A stretch of DNA of 46,357 nucleotides from DASXKD01 sp963734725 (GTDB lineage: Bacteria > Actinomycetota > Actinomycetes > Streptosporangiales > Streptosporangiaceae). Below are positions 33,603-40,791 of the stretch, one piece after another; position 1 is the stretch's first letter; every line of letters begins with the position of its first letter. The stretch is taken from assembly GCA_963734725.1 (NCBI GenBank), contig CAVTIX010000007.1, positions 1 to 46,357 of the forward strand. The letters run 5' to 3'. Below the pieces are notes generated by a model that saw only the letters and a list, made by a program, of their open reading frames with translations, searched no databases and was not told the origin of the DNA. The position numbers and the translations under genes were made by a program.

Positions 33603-34114
33603 CCGGCTCTGGCCGCATCACCGGCCCGGCGGCGGACGTCGCGGCGCCCAGCGCGGACGCGATGCGGACGCTCGGCCGGCGGCTGGCCGGCCTGCTCCAG
33701 GCGGGTGACCTGGTCATCCTCAGCGGCGGCCTGGGGGCTGGCAAGACCACCCTGGCGCAGGGGATTGGGGAAGGGCTGGGCGTGCGCGGCCCGGTGACGT
33801 CGCCGACGTTCGTGATCGCCCGGGTGCATCCCTCGGTGACCGGTGGCCCGGACCTCGTGCACGCCGACGCCTACCGGCTGGCCAGCCCCGTCGAGGTCGA
33901 TGACCTCGACCTCGACGCGACCGTGGACTCCTCGGTGACCGTGATCGAGTGGGGCGGCGGCCTGGCCGAAGGGCTGGCCGCGGACCGCTTGGAGGTCACG
34001 ATCACCCCGGCTGGCCAGGGCCGCGCCGTCCGGATCACCGGTCACGGCGAGCGGTGGGCGGCACTGGGGGATTCGGCCTTTCTGGCCTTGTCCAGTGGCC
34101 TTGAGGGCCTATAG
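33599..34114 (+). CDS. tsaE: tRNA threonylcarbamoyladenosine biosynthesis ATPase TsaE
   Basis: ATPase partner of TsaB and TsaD in making t6A at position 37 of ANN-decoding tRNAs; 171 residues. ATG 33599 overlaps the hydrolase stop (ATGA). The Walker A is GGLGAGKTTLAQGIG, followed by GPVTSPTFVIARVH, a DAYRL motif and VIEWGGGLAE, all diagnostic. tsaB and tsaD are close downstream, separated by one unrelated gene. Confidence 0.95.
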   Translation: MTGSGRITGPAADVAAPSADAMRTLGRRLAGLLQAGDLVILSGGLGAGKTTLAQGIGEGLGVRGPVTSPTFVIARVHPSVTGGPDLVHADAYRLASPVEVDDLDLDATVDSSVTVIEWGGGLAEGLAADRLEVTITPAGQGRAVRITGHGERWAALGDSAFLALSSGLEGL

Positions 34115-34377
34115 TTCGTCCCGTCCCGACATTGGATACTGCGCCGGCTTCGCGCCCGCTAGCGGGCGGCGAGACACCTCTGGCATAGACGGGAGTGCCG
34201 CGCCGCAGCCGCCCGGCCGAACGCCGCAGCGCTCCGCGCTACGGCTGTCCCGGCGGGGAGACTCTGCTGGTCCGGGGGACACCCCCCAGGAACCCCGTGC
34301 CTCCCGAAGCCAGCACTGTGCTAGCTGGCGCGCCTTCGGCGCGACGTCCCGCGAGGGAGGCCATGAAATGAGGCGCC
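34115..34377. other. Structured non-coding spacer between tsaE and the next gene
   Basis: 263 bases with no convincing gene. It holds a perfect 16-base palindrome CGCCCGCTAGCGGGCG (34153-34168), likely the tsaE terminator, and a 6-bp stem with a 3-base loop, CGCGCC/GGCGCG (34329-34343). Between them are several G/C-rich inverted blocks, including GGGGGACACCCCCC. It may be a dispersed repetitive element. Confidence 0.5.
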
Positions 34378-35409
34378 GTGGCTGAGCAGGGATCCCCGCC
34401 ACCCCGGTCCGGCAGGCTGCCCACGGCGGGCCGCCGGGGCGAATCCCGCGGCGCCGGGCGGCGCTCCTGGGACGAGCAGCTTGACGCCGACGAGGAATAC
34501 CCGCCATGGGCCGGGCCCGGCGTGACCCCGCGCCGGGCCGATCAGGGGACCGGGCAGCGCCGGGCGCAGGCCCGGCCGGGTGCCGGGAGCCACGCCGCGC
34601 CCGCCGCCGGGGACGATGCGGCCGGCGAGGCCGCCACTTGGCAGGATGAGGACACCGACCGGCCCGGCTGGGTTGCGGCGCCCGGCCCCGGCTCCGGCTC
34701 GCGCCGCCGTATGGCGGCGGCCCGGTCACGGCGCAGATCCCGGATCACCTGGGTCTGGGGGGTTGCGGCGCTGGTCGTGGTGCTCATCGTGGCCGGCGTG
34801 CTGCTCCTGATGGGCCGCCACGAAGCGGCCCCGGATTCCAATGCCGGATTCGTCACTACGTTCCAGCGCGGCGAGTTCAAGACCGTGCCCAGCGCCTGCC
34901 CGGCGGTGACCAGCGCCACACTGAACCAGTACCTGCCGGGCAAGCGCCGCATGGTGGCGCCGCGCTCCCTGGACGGCAGCGCGCAGAGCCTGTGCAACTG
35001 GACCCTGGACGCGCCGCCGGTATACCGGGTGCTCTCGGTCACGGCGCAGGCCTACGCGCCGAGCGGGCTCGCGACCGGAACCGGCAGCGCCACGTTCGCC
35101 GCCATCGACGCCTACCAGCAGGCCCTTGCCAGGATGCGCCACCCGCTGCGGACCACACACCTGCCGGTGGCCACGGTGACCCCGCTGCACAGCGTCGGCG
35201 CCGTCGGCTTCGTCGCGTTGCAGATCGTGCGGACCCGGGCGCTGGCCGCCGACCTGGAGACAGTGGTGACCAGGGACCACAACGTGGTCGTCACCGTGGT
35301 CCTGCAAGGCCCGCATTCGCGCAGCGGGAGGTACCAGGCCGCGCAGCAGTCCGAGCTTCAGTCCGGCGCCATCGCGGCCGCCAAGGACGTCGTGGCCAGC
35401 CTGCATTGA
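34378..35409 (+). CDS. Single-pass membrane protein with extracytoplasmic domain (unknown function)
   Basis: 343 residues from GTG 34378, with GAGG a few bases upstream; family not recognised. Residues 1 to about 120 are Arg/Gly/Pro/Ala-rich and probably disordered. One hydrophobic segment follows at about 125-145 (WVWGVAALVVVLIVAGVLLL), then a ~195-residue outer domain with two Cys (VPSACPAVTS and SLCNWTLD) that could pair, resembling the DUF3558-like layout but without a lipobox. It shares general architecture with the minus-strand gene at 22320-24065. It separates tsaE from tsaB, which are usually adjacent. Confidence 0.8.
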   Translation: MAEQGSPPPRSGRLPTAGRRGESRGAGRRSWDEQLDADEEYPPWAGPGVTPRRADQGTGQRRAQARPGAGSHAAPAAGDDAAGEAATWQDEDTDRPGWVAAPGPGSGSRRRMAAARSRRRSRITWVWGVAALVVVLIVAGVLLLMGRHEAAPDSNAGFVTTFQRGEFKTVPSACPAVTSATLNQYLPGKRRMVAPRSLDGSAQSLCNWTLDAPPVYRVLSVTAQAYAPSGLATGTGSATFAAIDAYQQALARMRHPLRTTHLPVATVTPLHSVGAVGFVALQIVRTRALAADLETVVTRDHNVVVTVVLQGPHSRSGRYQAAQQSELQSGAIAAAKDVVASLH

Positions 35410-35495
35410 CCGGGCCTGGTTAAGGTCGCTCTGACACCGCGCCACCGGCCACGGCGGCCTCCGGCTGACTGGTGCTGCCGGGTGCGCAGGTGTTC

Positions 35496-35501
35496 TATTC
35501 T
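35496..35501 (+). promoter_or_regulatory. -10 box for a probable leaderless tsaB mRNA
   Basis: TATTCT ends 8 bases before the tsaB GTG, so transcription would begin at or next to the start codon. No Shine-Dalgarno sequence is visible and the -35 is not recognisable. Confidence 0.45.
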
Positions 35502-35509
35502 TTGCAACC

Positions 35510-36193
35510 GTGCTGGTGCTTGCGTTCGATACCGCGACGCCCGCGGTAACGGTTGCCGTGAGCGATGAGCGGCGCGCGCTGGCACGCCTTGACGTGGTCA
35601 ACGCCCGGCGCCAGGGCGAGCTGCTCGCGGCCGGCATCCGGCAGGTGCTGGCCGAGGCTTGTGTGGCCGGCGGTGACCTCGACGCGATCGTGTCGGGCGC
35701 CGGGCCCGGGCCCTACACCGGGCTGCGGGTGGGCCTGGTCACCGCCCGGGTGCTGGGCAGCGCGCTCGGCGTCCGCGCGCACGGGTATTGCACCCTGGAC
35801 GTGATCGCCGCCGACGCCGCCCCGGCCGCCGCCGGGCGCGAGTTCCTGGTCGCCACCGACGCGCGGCGCCGTGAACTCTACTGGGCCCGGTACGCCCCGG
35901 ACGGGACACGGCTGTCCGGCCCGGCCGTGGCCGCCCCGGCGGCGCTGCCGGCGGACCTGCCGGTGGCTGGCGAGGGGGCGCACCTGTATCCGAGCTTGCT
36001 CGGGGAGGTCCTGCCGCCGCGCTATCCCAGCGCCGCCACCGCCGCGCTGTGGTGCGCCGGCCGGCTGGTCGCGGGGGAGCAACTGGACCCGCCCGACCCC
36101 AGGTACCTGCGCCGGCCGGACGCCCGCGCCCCCGGCGCGCCTAAGAGCGTGCTGGGGGGGACGACGGCCGGTTCCGGTGCGGTGGCGCCGTGA
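35510..36193 (+). CDS. tsaB: tRNA threonylcarbamoyladenosine biosynthesis protein TsaB
   Basis: Inactive-kinase-fold partner of TsaD; 227 residues from GTG 35510. It begins LVLAFDTATPAVTVAVSD and has the family motif SGAGPGPYTGLRVGLVTAR, then VATDARRRELYWARY. The C-terminal ~40 residues are Pro/Ala/Gly-rich. It overlaps rimI by four bases, giving the conserved tsaB-rimI-tsaD order. Confidence 0.95.
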   Translation: MLVLAFDTATPAVTVAVSDERRALARLDVVNARRQGELLAAGIRQVLAEACVAGGDLDAIVSGAGPGPYTGLRVGLVTARVLGSALGVRAHGYCTLDVIAADAAPAAAGREFLVATDARRRELYWARYAPDGTRLSGPAVAAPAALPADLPVAGEGAHLYPSLLGEVLPPRYPSAATAALWCAGRLVAGEQLDPPDPRYLRRPDARAPGAPKSVLGGTTAGSGAVAP

Positions 36194-36699
36194 GCGTGGT
36201 GCTGCGGCCGATGGGCCGCGACGACGTCCACGCGGTGGCTGCTATGGAGGAGGCGCTGTTCGGGGCGGAGGCGTGGTCGCCGGAACTGCTCACCACCGAG
36301 GTGACCACGGACCCGGCCAGCAGGTATTACATCGTCGCCGACGACGACGGGGTGATCGCCGGGTACGGTGGGCTGCTGGCCCAGCCCGGCGGCCAGGCCG
36401 ACGTGCTCACGCTCGCGGTGGCCGAGCACCGCTGGGGCGAAGGCATCGGTAGCGCGCTGCTGGATGGGCTGCTCACCGAGGCCGGCCGGCGCGGCTGCAT
36501 GGAGATCTTCCTCGAGGTGCGTGTGGACAACGACCGGGCCCAGCGCCTGTACCGTCGGCGCGGGTTCACCGACATCGGCATCCGCCGCGCGTACTACCAG
36601 CCGTCCGGCACCGACGCCCTGGTGATGCGCCTGATCCAGGCGCCGCCCGCCAAGAAGAAGCTCCTGGCCGGCCGGCGCCGCGACAGGCGGGTCAAATGA
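36190..36699 (+). CDS. rimI: Ribosomal-protein-alanine N-acetyltransferase
   Basis: GNAT-fold acetyltransferase that in E. coli acetylates the N-terminus of S18; 169 residues from GTG 36190. The acetyl-CoA loop is EHRWGEGIGSALLDGLL (R-x-x-G-x-G/A type), followed by EVRVDNDRAQRLYRRRGF and IGIRRAYYQPSGTDALVM, which is RimI-like. A Lys/Arg-rich tail ends the protein. Stop overlaps tsaD by four bases. Confidence 0.93.
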   Translation: MSVVLRPMGRDDVHAVAAMEEALFGAEAWSPELLTTEVTTDPASRYYIVADDDGVIAGYGGLLAQPGGQADVLTLAVAEHRWGEGIGSALLDGLLTEAGRRGCMEIFLEVRVDNDRAQRLYRRRGFTDIGIRRAYYQPSGTDALVMRLIQAPPAKKKLLAGRRRDRRVK

Positions 36700-37733
36700 C
36701 CCCGCCGCTGGTGCTTGGCATTGAGACCTCGTGTGACGAGACGGGCGCTGGCCTGGTGCGCGGCCACGAACTGCTGGCGGACTCGGTGGCCTCTAGCGTG
36801 GCGGAGCACGCCCGGTTCGGCGGGGTGGTGCCCGAGGTGGCCAGCCGCGCGCACCTGGAGGCCATGGTCGCGACCGTGGACCGGGCGCTCGCCACGGCCG
36901 GCGTCAAGCTCGCGGAGGTCAACGGGATCGCGGTGACCGCCGGCCCCGGCCTGGCCGGTGCGCTGCTCGTCGGGGTGTGCGCGGCGAAGGCCTACGCGCT
37001 CGCGCTGGGCAAGCCGCTGTACGCGGTGAACCACCTGGCCGCGCACATCGCCGTGGACCAGCTGGAACACGGCCCGCTGCCGCGGCCCGCGGTGGCCCTG
37101 CTGGTATCCGGCGGGCACTCCTCGCTGCTCCTCGTGCCCGACGTGGCGGGTGAGGTGCTGCCACTGGGCGCCACGATCGACGATGCGGCTGGCGAGGCCT
37201 ACGACAAGGTGGCGCGGCTGCTGGGGATGTCGTTCCCTGGCGGGCCGCCGGTGGACGCCGCCGCCCGCGGCGGTGACGGCAGCGCCATCGCCTTCCCGCG
37301 CGGCAAGTACCGCGACGGCACGTTGGACTTCTCCTTCTCCGGTCTCAAAACCGCCGTGGCACGGTGGGTCGAGACCCGGCGGGCAGCCGGCCTGCCCGTG
37401 CCGGTGGCCGACGTGGCAGCCTCTTTCCAGGAGGCCGTCGCCGACGTGCTGACCCGCAAGGCGGTGAACGCCTGCCACGCCCATGGCGTCACGAACCTGA
37501 TTATCGGCGGCGGGGTGGCGGCCAATTCGCGGCTGCGCGAGCTGGCCCGCGAGCGCTGCGAAGCGGCCGGGATCGCGCTTCGGGTGCCCCGTCCCGGGCT
37601 GTGCACCGACAACGGCGCGATGGTGGCGGCGCTGGGCGCGGAGCTGATGGCGCGCGATGTGACGCCCTCCCCGCTGGAGGTGGCGGCGGACTCGTCACTT
37701 CCGGTGACCGAGGTCGTCGCCGGGCTGAGTTGA
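36696..37733 (+). CDS. tsaD: tRNA N6-adenosine threonylcarbamoyltransferase
   Basis: Catalytic subunit of t6A formation; 345 residues. ATG 36696 overlaps rimI. N-terminus LVLGIETSCDETGAGLV is the ASKHA phosphate-1 motif. Metal-binding histidines lie in NHLAAH; GGHSSLLL, IDDAAGEAYDKVARLLG, GGPPVD and FSFSGLKTAV follow, and IIGGGVAANSRLRE and TDNGAMVA complete the site. Confidence 0.97.
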   Translation: MTPPLVLGIETSCDETGAGLVRGHELLADSVASSVAEHARFGGVVPEVASRAHLEAMVATVDRALATAGVKLAEVNGIAVTAGPGLAGALLVGVCAAKAYALALGKPLYAVNHLAAHIAVDQLEHGPLPRPAVALLVSGGHSSLLLVPDVAGEVLPLGATIDDAAGEAYDKVARLLGMSFPGGPPVDAAARGGDGSAIAFPRGKYRDGTLDFSFSGLKTAVARWVETRRAAGLPVPVADVAASFQEAVADVLTRKAVNACHAHGVTNLIIGGGVAANSRLRELARERCEAAGIALRVPRPGLCTDNGAMVAALGAELMARDVTPSPLEVAADSSLPVTEVVAGLS

Positions 37734-37764
37734 CTCACCAGCGCTGCGGCGATACTGTTCGGAA

Positions 37765-37791
37765 CTGGCACTCGGTAGGGTAGAGTGCTAA
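37765..37791 (+). promoter_or_regulatory. CIRCE operator upstream of groES
   Basis: CTGGCACTC (37765-37773), 9 bases, GAGTGCTAA (37783-37791). This matches the HrcA-binding CIRCE element (TTAGCACTC-N9-GAGTGCTAA) with two mismatches in the left arm and a perfect right arm. It sits 95 bases before groES, so groESL should be repressed by HrcA and induced by heat. hrcA itself is not in the window. Confidence 0.93.
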
Positions 37792-37885
37792 CGCGACATG
37801 GCTGGTCTGGCACCCGCGACGACAGGCAGCCGAGGTCCACCCATCTCATATTGCAACCCGCCTTTCCGGAGGGGGAGGTCAGATC

Positions 37886-38197
37886 GTGACGACCGCCACC
37901 AAGGTTGTTCTCAAGCCGTTGGAAGACCGCATCGTGGTCCGCACGCTCGAAGCTGAGCAGACGACCGCATCGGGACTGGTCATCCCCGACACCGCGAAGG
38001 AGAAGCCCCAGGAGGGCGAGGTCCTCGCGGTGGGCCCTGGTCGGTTCGACGACGCCGGTGCCAAGCGTGTGCCCATGGACGTCAAGGTTGGCGACGTGGT
38101 GCTCTACAGCAAGTACGGCGGCACCGAGGTGAAGTACCACGGCGAGGAGTACCTTGTGCTCTCCGCCCGTGACGTGCTCGCCATCGTCCAGAAGTAG
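37886..38197 (+). CDS. groES: Co-chaperonin GroES
   Basis: Ten-kDa lid of the chaperonin; 103 residues. GTG 37886 with GGAGGGGGAGG upstream. It begins TTATKVVLKPLEDRIVVRTL, has the mobile loop EAEQTTASGLVIPDTAKEKP, and ends VLSARDVLAIVQK. CIRCE lies upstream and groEL1 143 bases downstream. Confidence 0.97.
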   Translation: MTTATKVVLKPLEDRIVVRTLEAEQTTASGLVIPDTAKEKPQEGEVLAVGPGRFDDAGAKRVPMDVKVGDVVLYSKYGGTEVKYHGEEYLVLSARDVLAIVQK

Positions 38198-38238
38198 TCA
38201 CCGGGCGATCATTCGCTGCGGGCGTGCCCGTGGCGGGT

Positions 38239-38296
38239 GCTCGCCGTGCCACACCGCCCCGGGCGCCTGCGCGGCGTCTGGGGCGGTGGCACGAGC
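38239..38296 (+). promoter_or_regulatory. Long hairpin in the groES-groEL1 spacer
   Basis: GTGCCAC-AC-CGCCCC (38246-38260) pairs with GGGGCGGTGGCAC (38280-38292), a 13-bp stem with a two-base bulge. It extends outward by GCTC/GAGC (38239-38242, 38293-38296) across a three-base bulge. It may pause, process or stabilise the groES part of the message. No T-run follows. Confidence 0.6.
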
Positions 38297-38340
38297 GCCC
38301 GCCGGCCCGCCCATTGTGCTCAACGTAGTCAGGGGAAGTC

Positions 38341-39965
38341 ATGGCAGCCAAGATGCTGGAGTACGACGAGGAGGCACGGCGCTCGCTTGAGCGCGGCGTG
38401 AACCGCCTCGCGGACGCTGTGAAGGTGACGCTCGGCCCGCGCGGCCGCAACGTCGTGATCGACAAGAAGTGGGGCGCTCCCACCATCACCAACGACGGGG
38501 TGACCGTCGCGCGGGAAGTGGAGCTGGAAGACCGCTACGAGAACCTGGGCGCTCAGCTTGCCAAGGAAGTAGCGACCAAGACCAACGACGTGGCGGGCGA
38601 TGGCACTACCACCGCCACCGTGCTCGCCCAGGCCATGGTCCGTGAGGGGCGCCGCGCGGTGACCGCGGGCGCCAACCCGATCGCGCTCAAGAAGGGCATC
38701 GATGCCGCCGCCGGGGCAGCGTCGGAGCTGCTTGTCGCCCGGGCCCGCGAGGTGGGCGAGGAGGACGAGATCGCGCACATCGCGACGATCTCCGCGCAGG
38801 ACGCGCAGATCGGCAAGCTGATCGCCGAGGCGTTCAGCAAGGTCGGCAAGGACGGCGTGATCACCGTGGAGGAGTCGCCGACCCTGGGCCTGGAGCTTGA
38901 GTTCACCGAGGGCATGCAGTTCGACAAGGGCTACATCTCCCCGTACTTCATCACCGACCAGGACCGGATGGAGGCCGTGCTCGAGGACGCGTATGTCCTG
39001 CTGCACGCCGCCAAGATCTCTTCGCTGACGGACTTCCTGCCGGTTCTCGAGGCGGTGGCCCAGGCCAAGCGGCCGCTGCTGGTGATCGCCGAGGACGTCA
39101 ACGGCGAGGCCCTGTCCACCCTGGTGGTGAACCGGATCCGGGGCCTGCTGACGGTCGTCGCGGTGAAGGCGCCGGGCTTCGGCGACCGCCGCAAGGCGAT
39201 GCTGGCCGACATGGCCATCCTGACCGGCGGTGAGGTAGTCAGCGAGGAACTCGGCCTCAAGCTGGAGAACATCGGGCTGCAGAGCCTCGGCCGCGCGCGG
39301 CGTGTCGTCGTCACCAAGGACGCCACGACCATCGTCGACGGGGCGGGCGACTCCGCCGCGATCGCAGACCGGATCCGCCAGCTCAAGCGGGAGATCGACG
39401 AGACCGACTCCGACTGGGACCGGGAGAAGCTGCAGGAGCGGGTCGCCAAGCTGGCCGGCGGTGTCTGCGTGCTGCGCGTCGGCGCCGCCACCGAGGTCGA
39501 GCTCAAGGAGAAGAAGCACCGCCTTGAGGACGCCATCTCGGCCACCCGCGCCGCGATCGAGGAAGGGATCATCCCCGGCGGCGGCAGCGCGCTCGTGCAG
39601 CTGGCTGCCGAGCTCGGCGACCTGGGGAAGACCGGCGACGAGGCGATCGGGGTGACCGTGGTGCGCCGTGCGCTCAGCGCGCCGACTTACTGGATCGCCG
39701 CGAACGCCGGCCACGAAGGTTCTGTGGTCGTGGCGAAGACCGCGGATCTGCCCCGGGCCAGGGCTTCAACGCGGCCACCCGGGAGTACGGCGACCTGGTG
39801 GCGCAGGGCGTCATCGACCCGGTCAAGGTCACCCGGTCGGCGGTGCAGAACGCCGCGTCCATCGCCGGCATGCTGCTCACCACCGAGGCCACCGTGGTGG
39901 AGATGCCGGAGAAGGAAACGTCGGCTGCCGACGGACACGGGCACTCGCACGGTCACGCCCACTGA
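38341..39965 (+). CDS. groEL: Chaperonin GroEL1 with His-rich tail, interrupted by an apparent 1-base deletion
   Basis: ATG 38341 with AGGGGAAG upstream. The equatorial domain has VTLGPRGRNVVIDKKWGAPT and the ATP-binding VAGDGTTTATVLAQ; the GGGSALVQLA segment is at the C-terminal side. Near 39751-39760 the frame shifts and yields Arg/Pro/Thr nonsense. Restoring one G in the C4-G3 run gives DLPRGQGFNAATREYGDLVA, then VIDPVKVTRSAVQNAASIAG and a stop at 39963-39965. The repaired protein has 541 residues and ends HGHSHGHAH. A His-rich end in place of the Gly-Met tail marks the GroEL1 class found beside groES in actinobacteria. A second groEL probably exists elsewhere. Confidence 0.93.
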
Positions 39966-39986
39966 GACCCGCCCGCCGCGAACTAC

Positions 39987-40023
39987 AATAACGGTCAGTA
40001 GTCAATGACTACTGGCCGTTATT
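39987..40023 (+). terminator. Strong terminator after groEL1
   Basis: Arms 39987-40004 and 40006-40023 are complementary over 18 bases with one G-T wobble, around a single central base. The outer part is AATAACGG/CCGTTATT, so the 3' arm itself ends TTATT. It lies 21 bases after the repaired groEL1 stop. Confidence 0.85.
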
Positions 40024-40114
40024 GCTGCACTATGAGTCCGCTTCGTACATCAACCTGACCAATCTGTTCGAGCCTGGATGCCATCAACCCCGTTCAGGTG
40101 GGCATCATCCACTC

Positions 40115-40699
40115 GTGACGGAGGGACGCTCCAGCACCAGCGAGGCGGGCCTGAGGCTCGCGGAGCTGACCACCCGGGCCGTGCGCGGGCAGCCGGCCGC
40201 GATCGAATCGCTGCTCGAGCACATCCGGCCGATGGTGGTCCGGTACTGCCAGGCCCGCCTGGGCCGCACGACGGCCCATTACCACGGCGCGGACGACGTG
40301 GCGCAGGAGGTGTGCATCGCCGTCTTTTCCGCGCTGCCCCGGTACCGGGACATGGGGCGCCCGTTCGCGTCCTTTGTGTTTGGCATCGCCTCGCACAAGG
40401 TCGCGGACGCCGTCCGGGCCACGGCCCGGCTCGCCGTCCCGACCGCGGAACTGCCGGATTGCCCGGACGAGCAGCCCGGGCCGGAGGAAACGGTCGTCGC
40501 CTGGCTGGAGGCACAGCGGGCCAGGGCGCTGCTCGCGCGGCTGCCAGCGCATCTTCGTGAGCTGCTGATACTGCGAATGGTAACTGGGCTGTCCGCCGAG
40601 GAGACCGGCAATGTGCTCGGCATGTCGGCAGGGGCGGTGCGCGTGGCCCAGCACCGGGCCCTTGCCAGGCTGCGCGCCCTCGCCGTCGAGGAGGCGTGA
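40115..40699 (+). CDS. shbA: RNA polymerase sigma factor, ShbA/SigD-like
   Basis: 194 residues from GTG 40115; an in-frame ATG at 40022 would add sequence crossing the terminator and is less likely. Region 2 is DDVAQEVCIAVFSALPRYRD, then PFASFVFGIASHKVADAVRA. Region 4 is LPAHLRELLILRMVTGLSAE, then MSAGAVRVAQHRALARL. It is the compact ECF-like type. Placement between groEL1 and guaB matches Streptomyces shbA and mycobacterial sigD from memory. In Streptomyces ShbA drives transcription of the principal sigma gene hrdB; whether this protein does so is inference. Confidence 0.85.
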   Translation: MTEGRSSTSEAGLRLAELTTRAVRGQPAAIESLLEHIRPMVVRYCQARLGRTTAHYHGADDVAQEVCIAVFSALPRYRDMGRPFASFVFGIASHKVADAVRATARLAVPTAELPDCPDEQPGPEETVVAWLEAQRARALLARLPAHLRELLILRMVTGLSAEETGNVLGMSAGAVRVAQHRALARLRALAVEEA

Positions 40700-40707
40700 C
40701 GGCCAGC

Positions 40708-40724
40708 TCTGGCGCCAGGCCAGA
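40708..40724 (+). terminator. Possible terminator after the sigma gene
   Basis: TCTGGC (40708-40713) pairs with GCCAGA (40719-40724), loop of 5, beginning 9 bases after the stop. Short stem, no T-run. Confidence 0.35.
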
Positions 40725-40779
40725 CCTGAGCCCCACCACGGCGCTAGCGGGATGGCGGAGGCTGACCCGGGTTGCGCCC

Positions 40780-40785
40780 TAGACT
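40780..40785 (+). promoter_or_regulatory. -10 box for a probable leaderless guaB mRNA
   Basis: TAGACT ends 6 bases before the guaB ATG; no Shine-Dalgarno sequence fits in the gap. No clear -35 is visible at 17-18 bases. Confidence 0.55.
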
Positions 40786-40791
40786 CGTTCC

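Noticed and set aside
32366..34045. Long minus-strand frame (about 559 codons) over the alpha/beta hydrolase and tsaE
   Set aside because: It is the GC-bias shadow of genuine plus-strand genes. Only its last ~45 codons, past the hydrolase start, show family resemblance, and those belong to the TnpB remnant.
34095..34385. A 96-codon frame from the end of tsaE through the structured spacer
   Set aside because: It starts inside tsaE, lacks a ribosome-binding site and family resemblance, and overlaps palindromic DNA.
37751..37781. A groES promoter overlapping CIRCE (TAGGGT at 37776 as -10)
   Set aside because: No acceptable -35 at 16-18 bases; plausible but not supported well enough to annotate.
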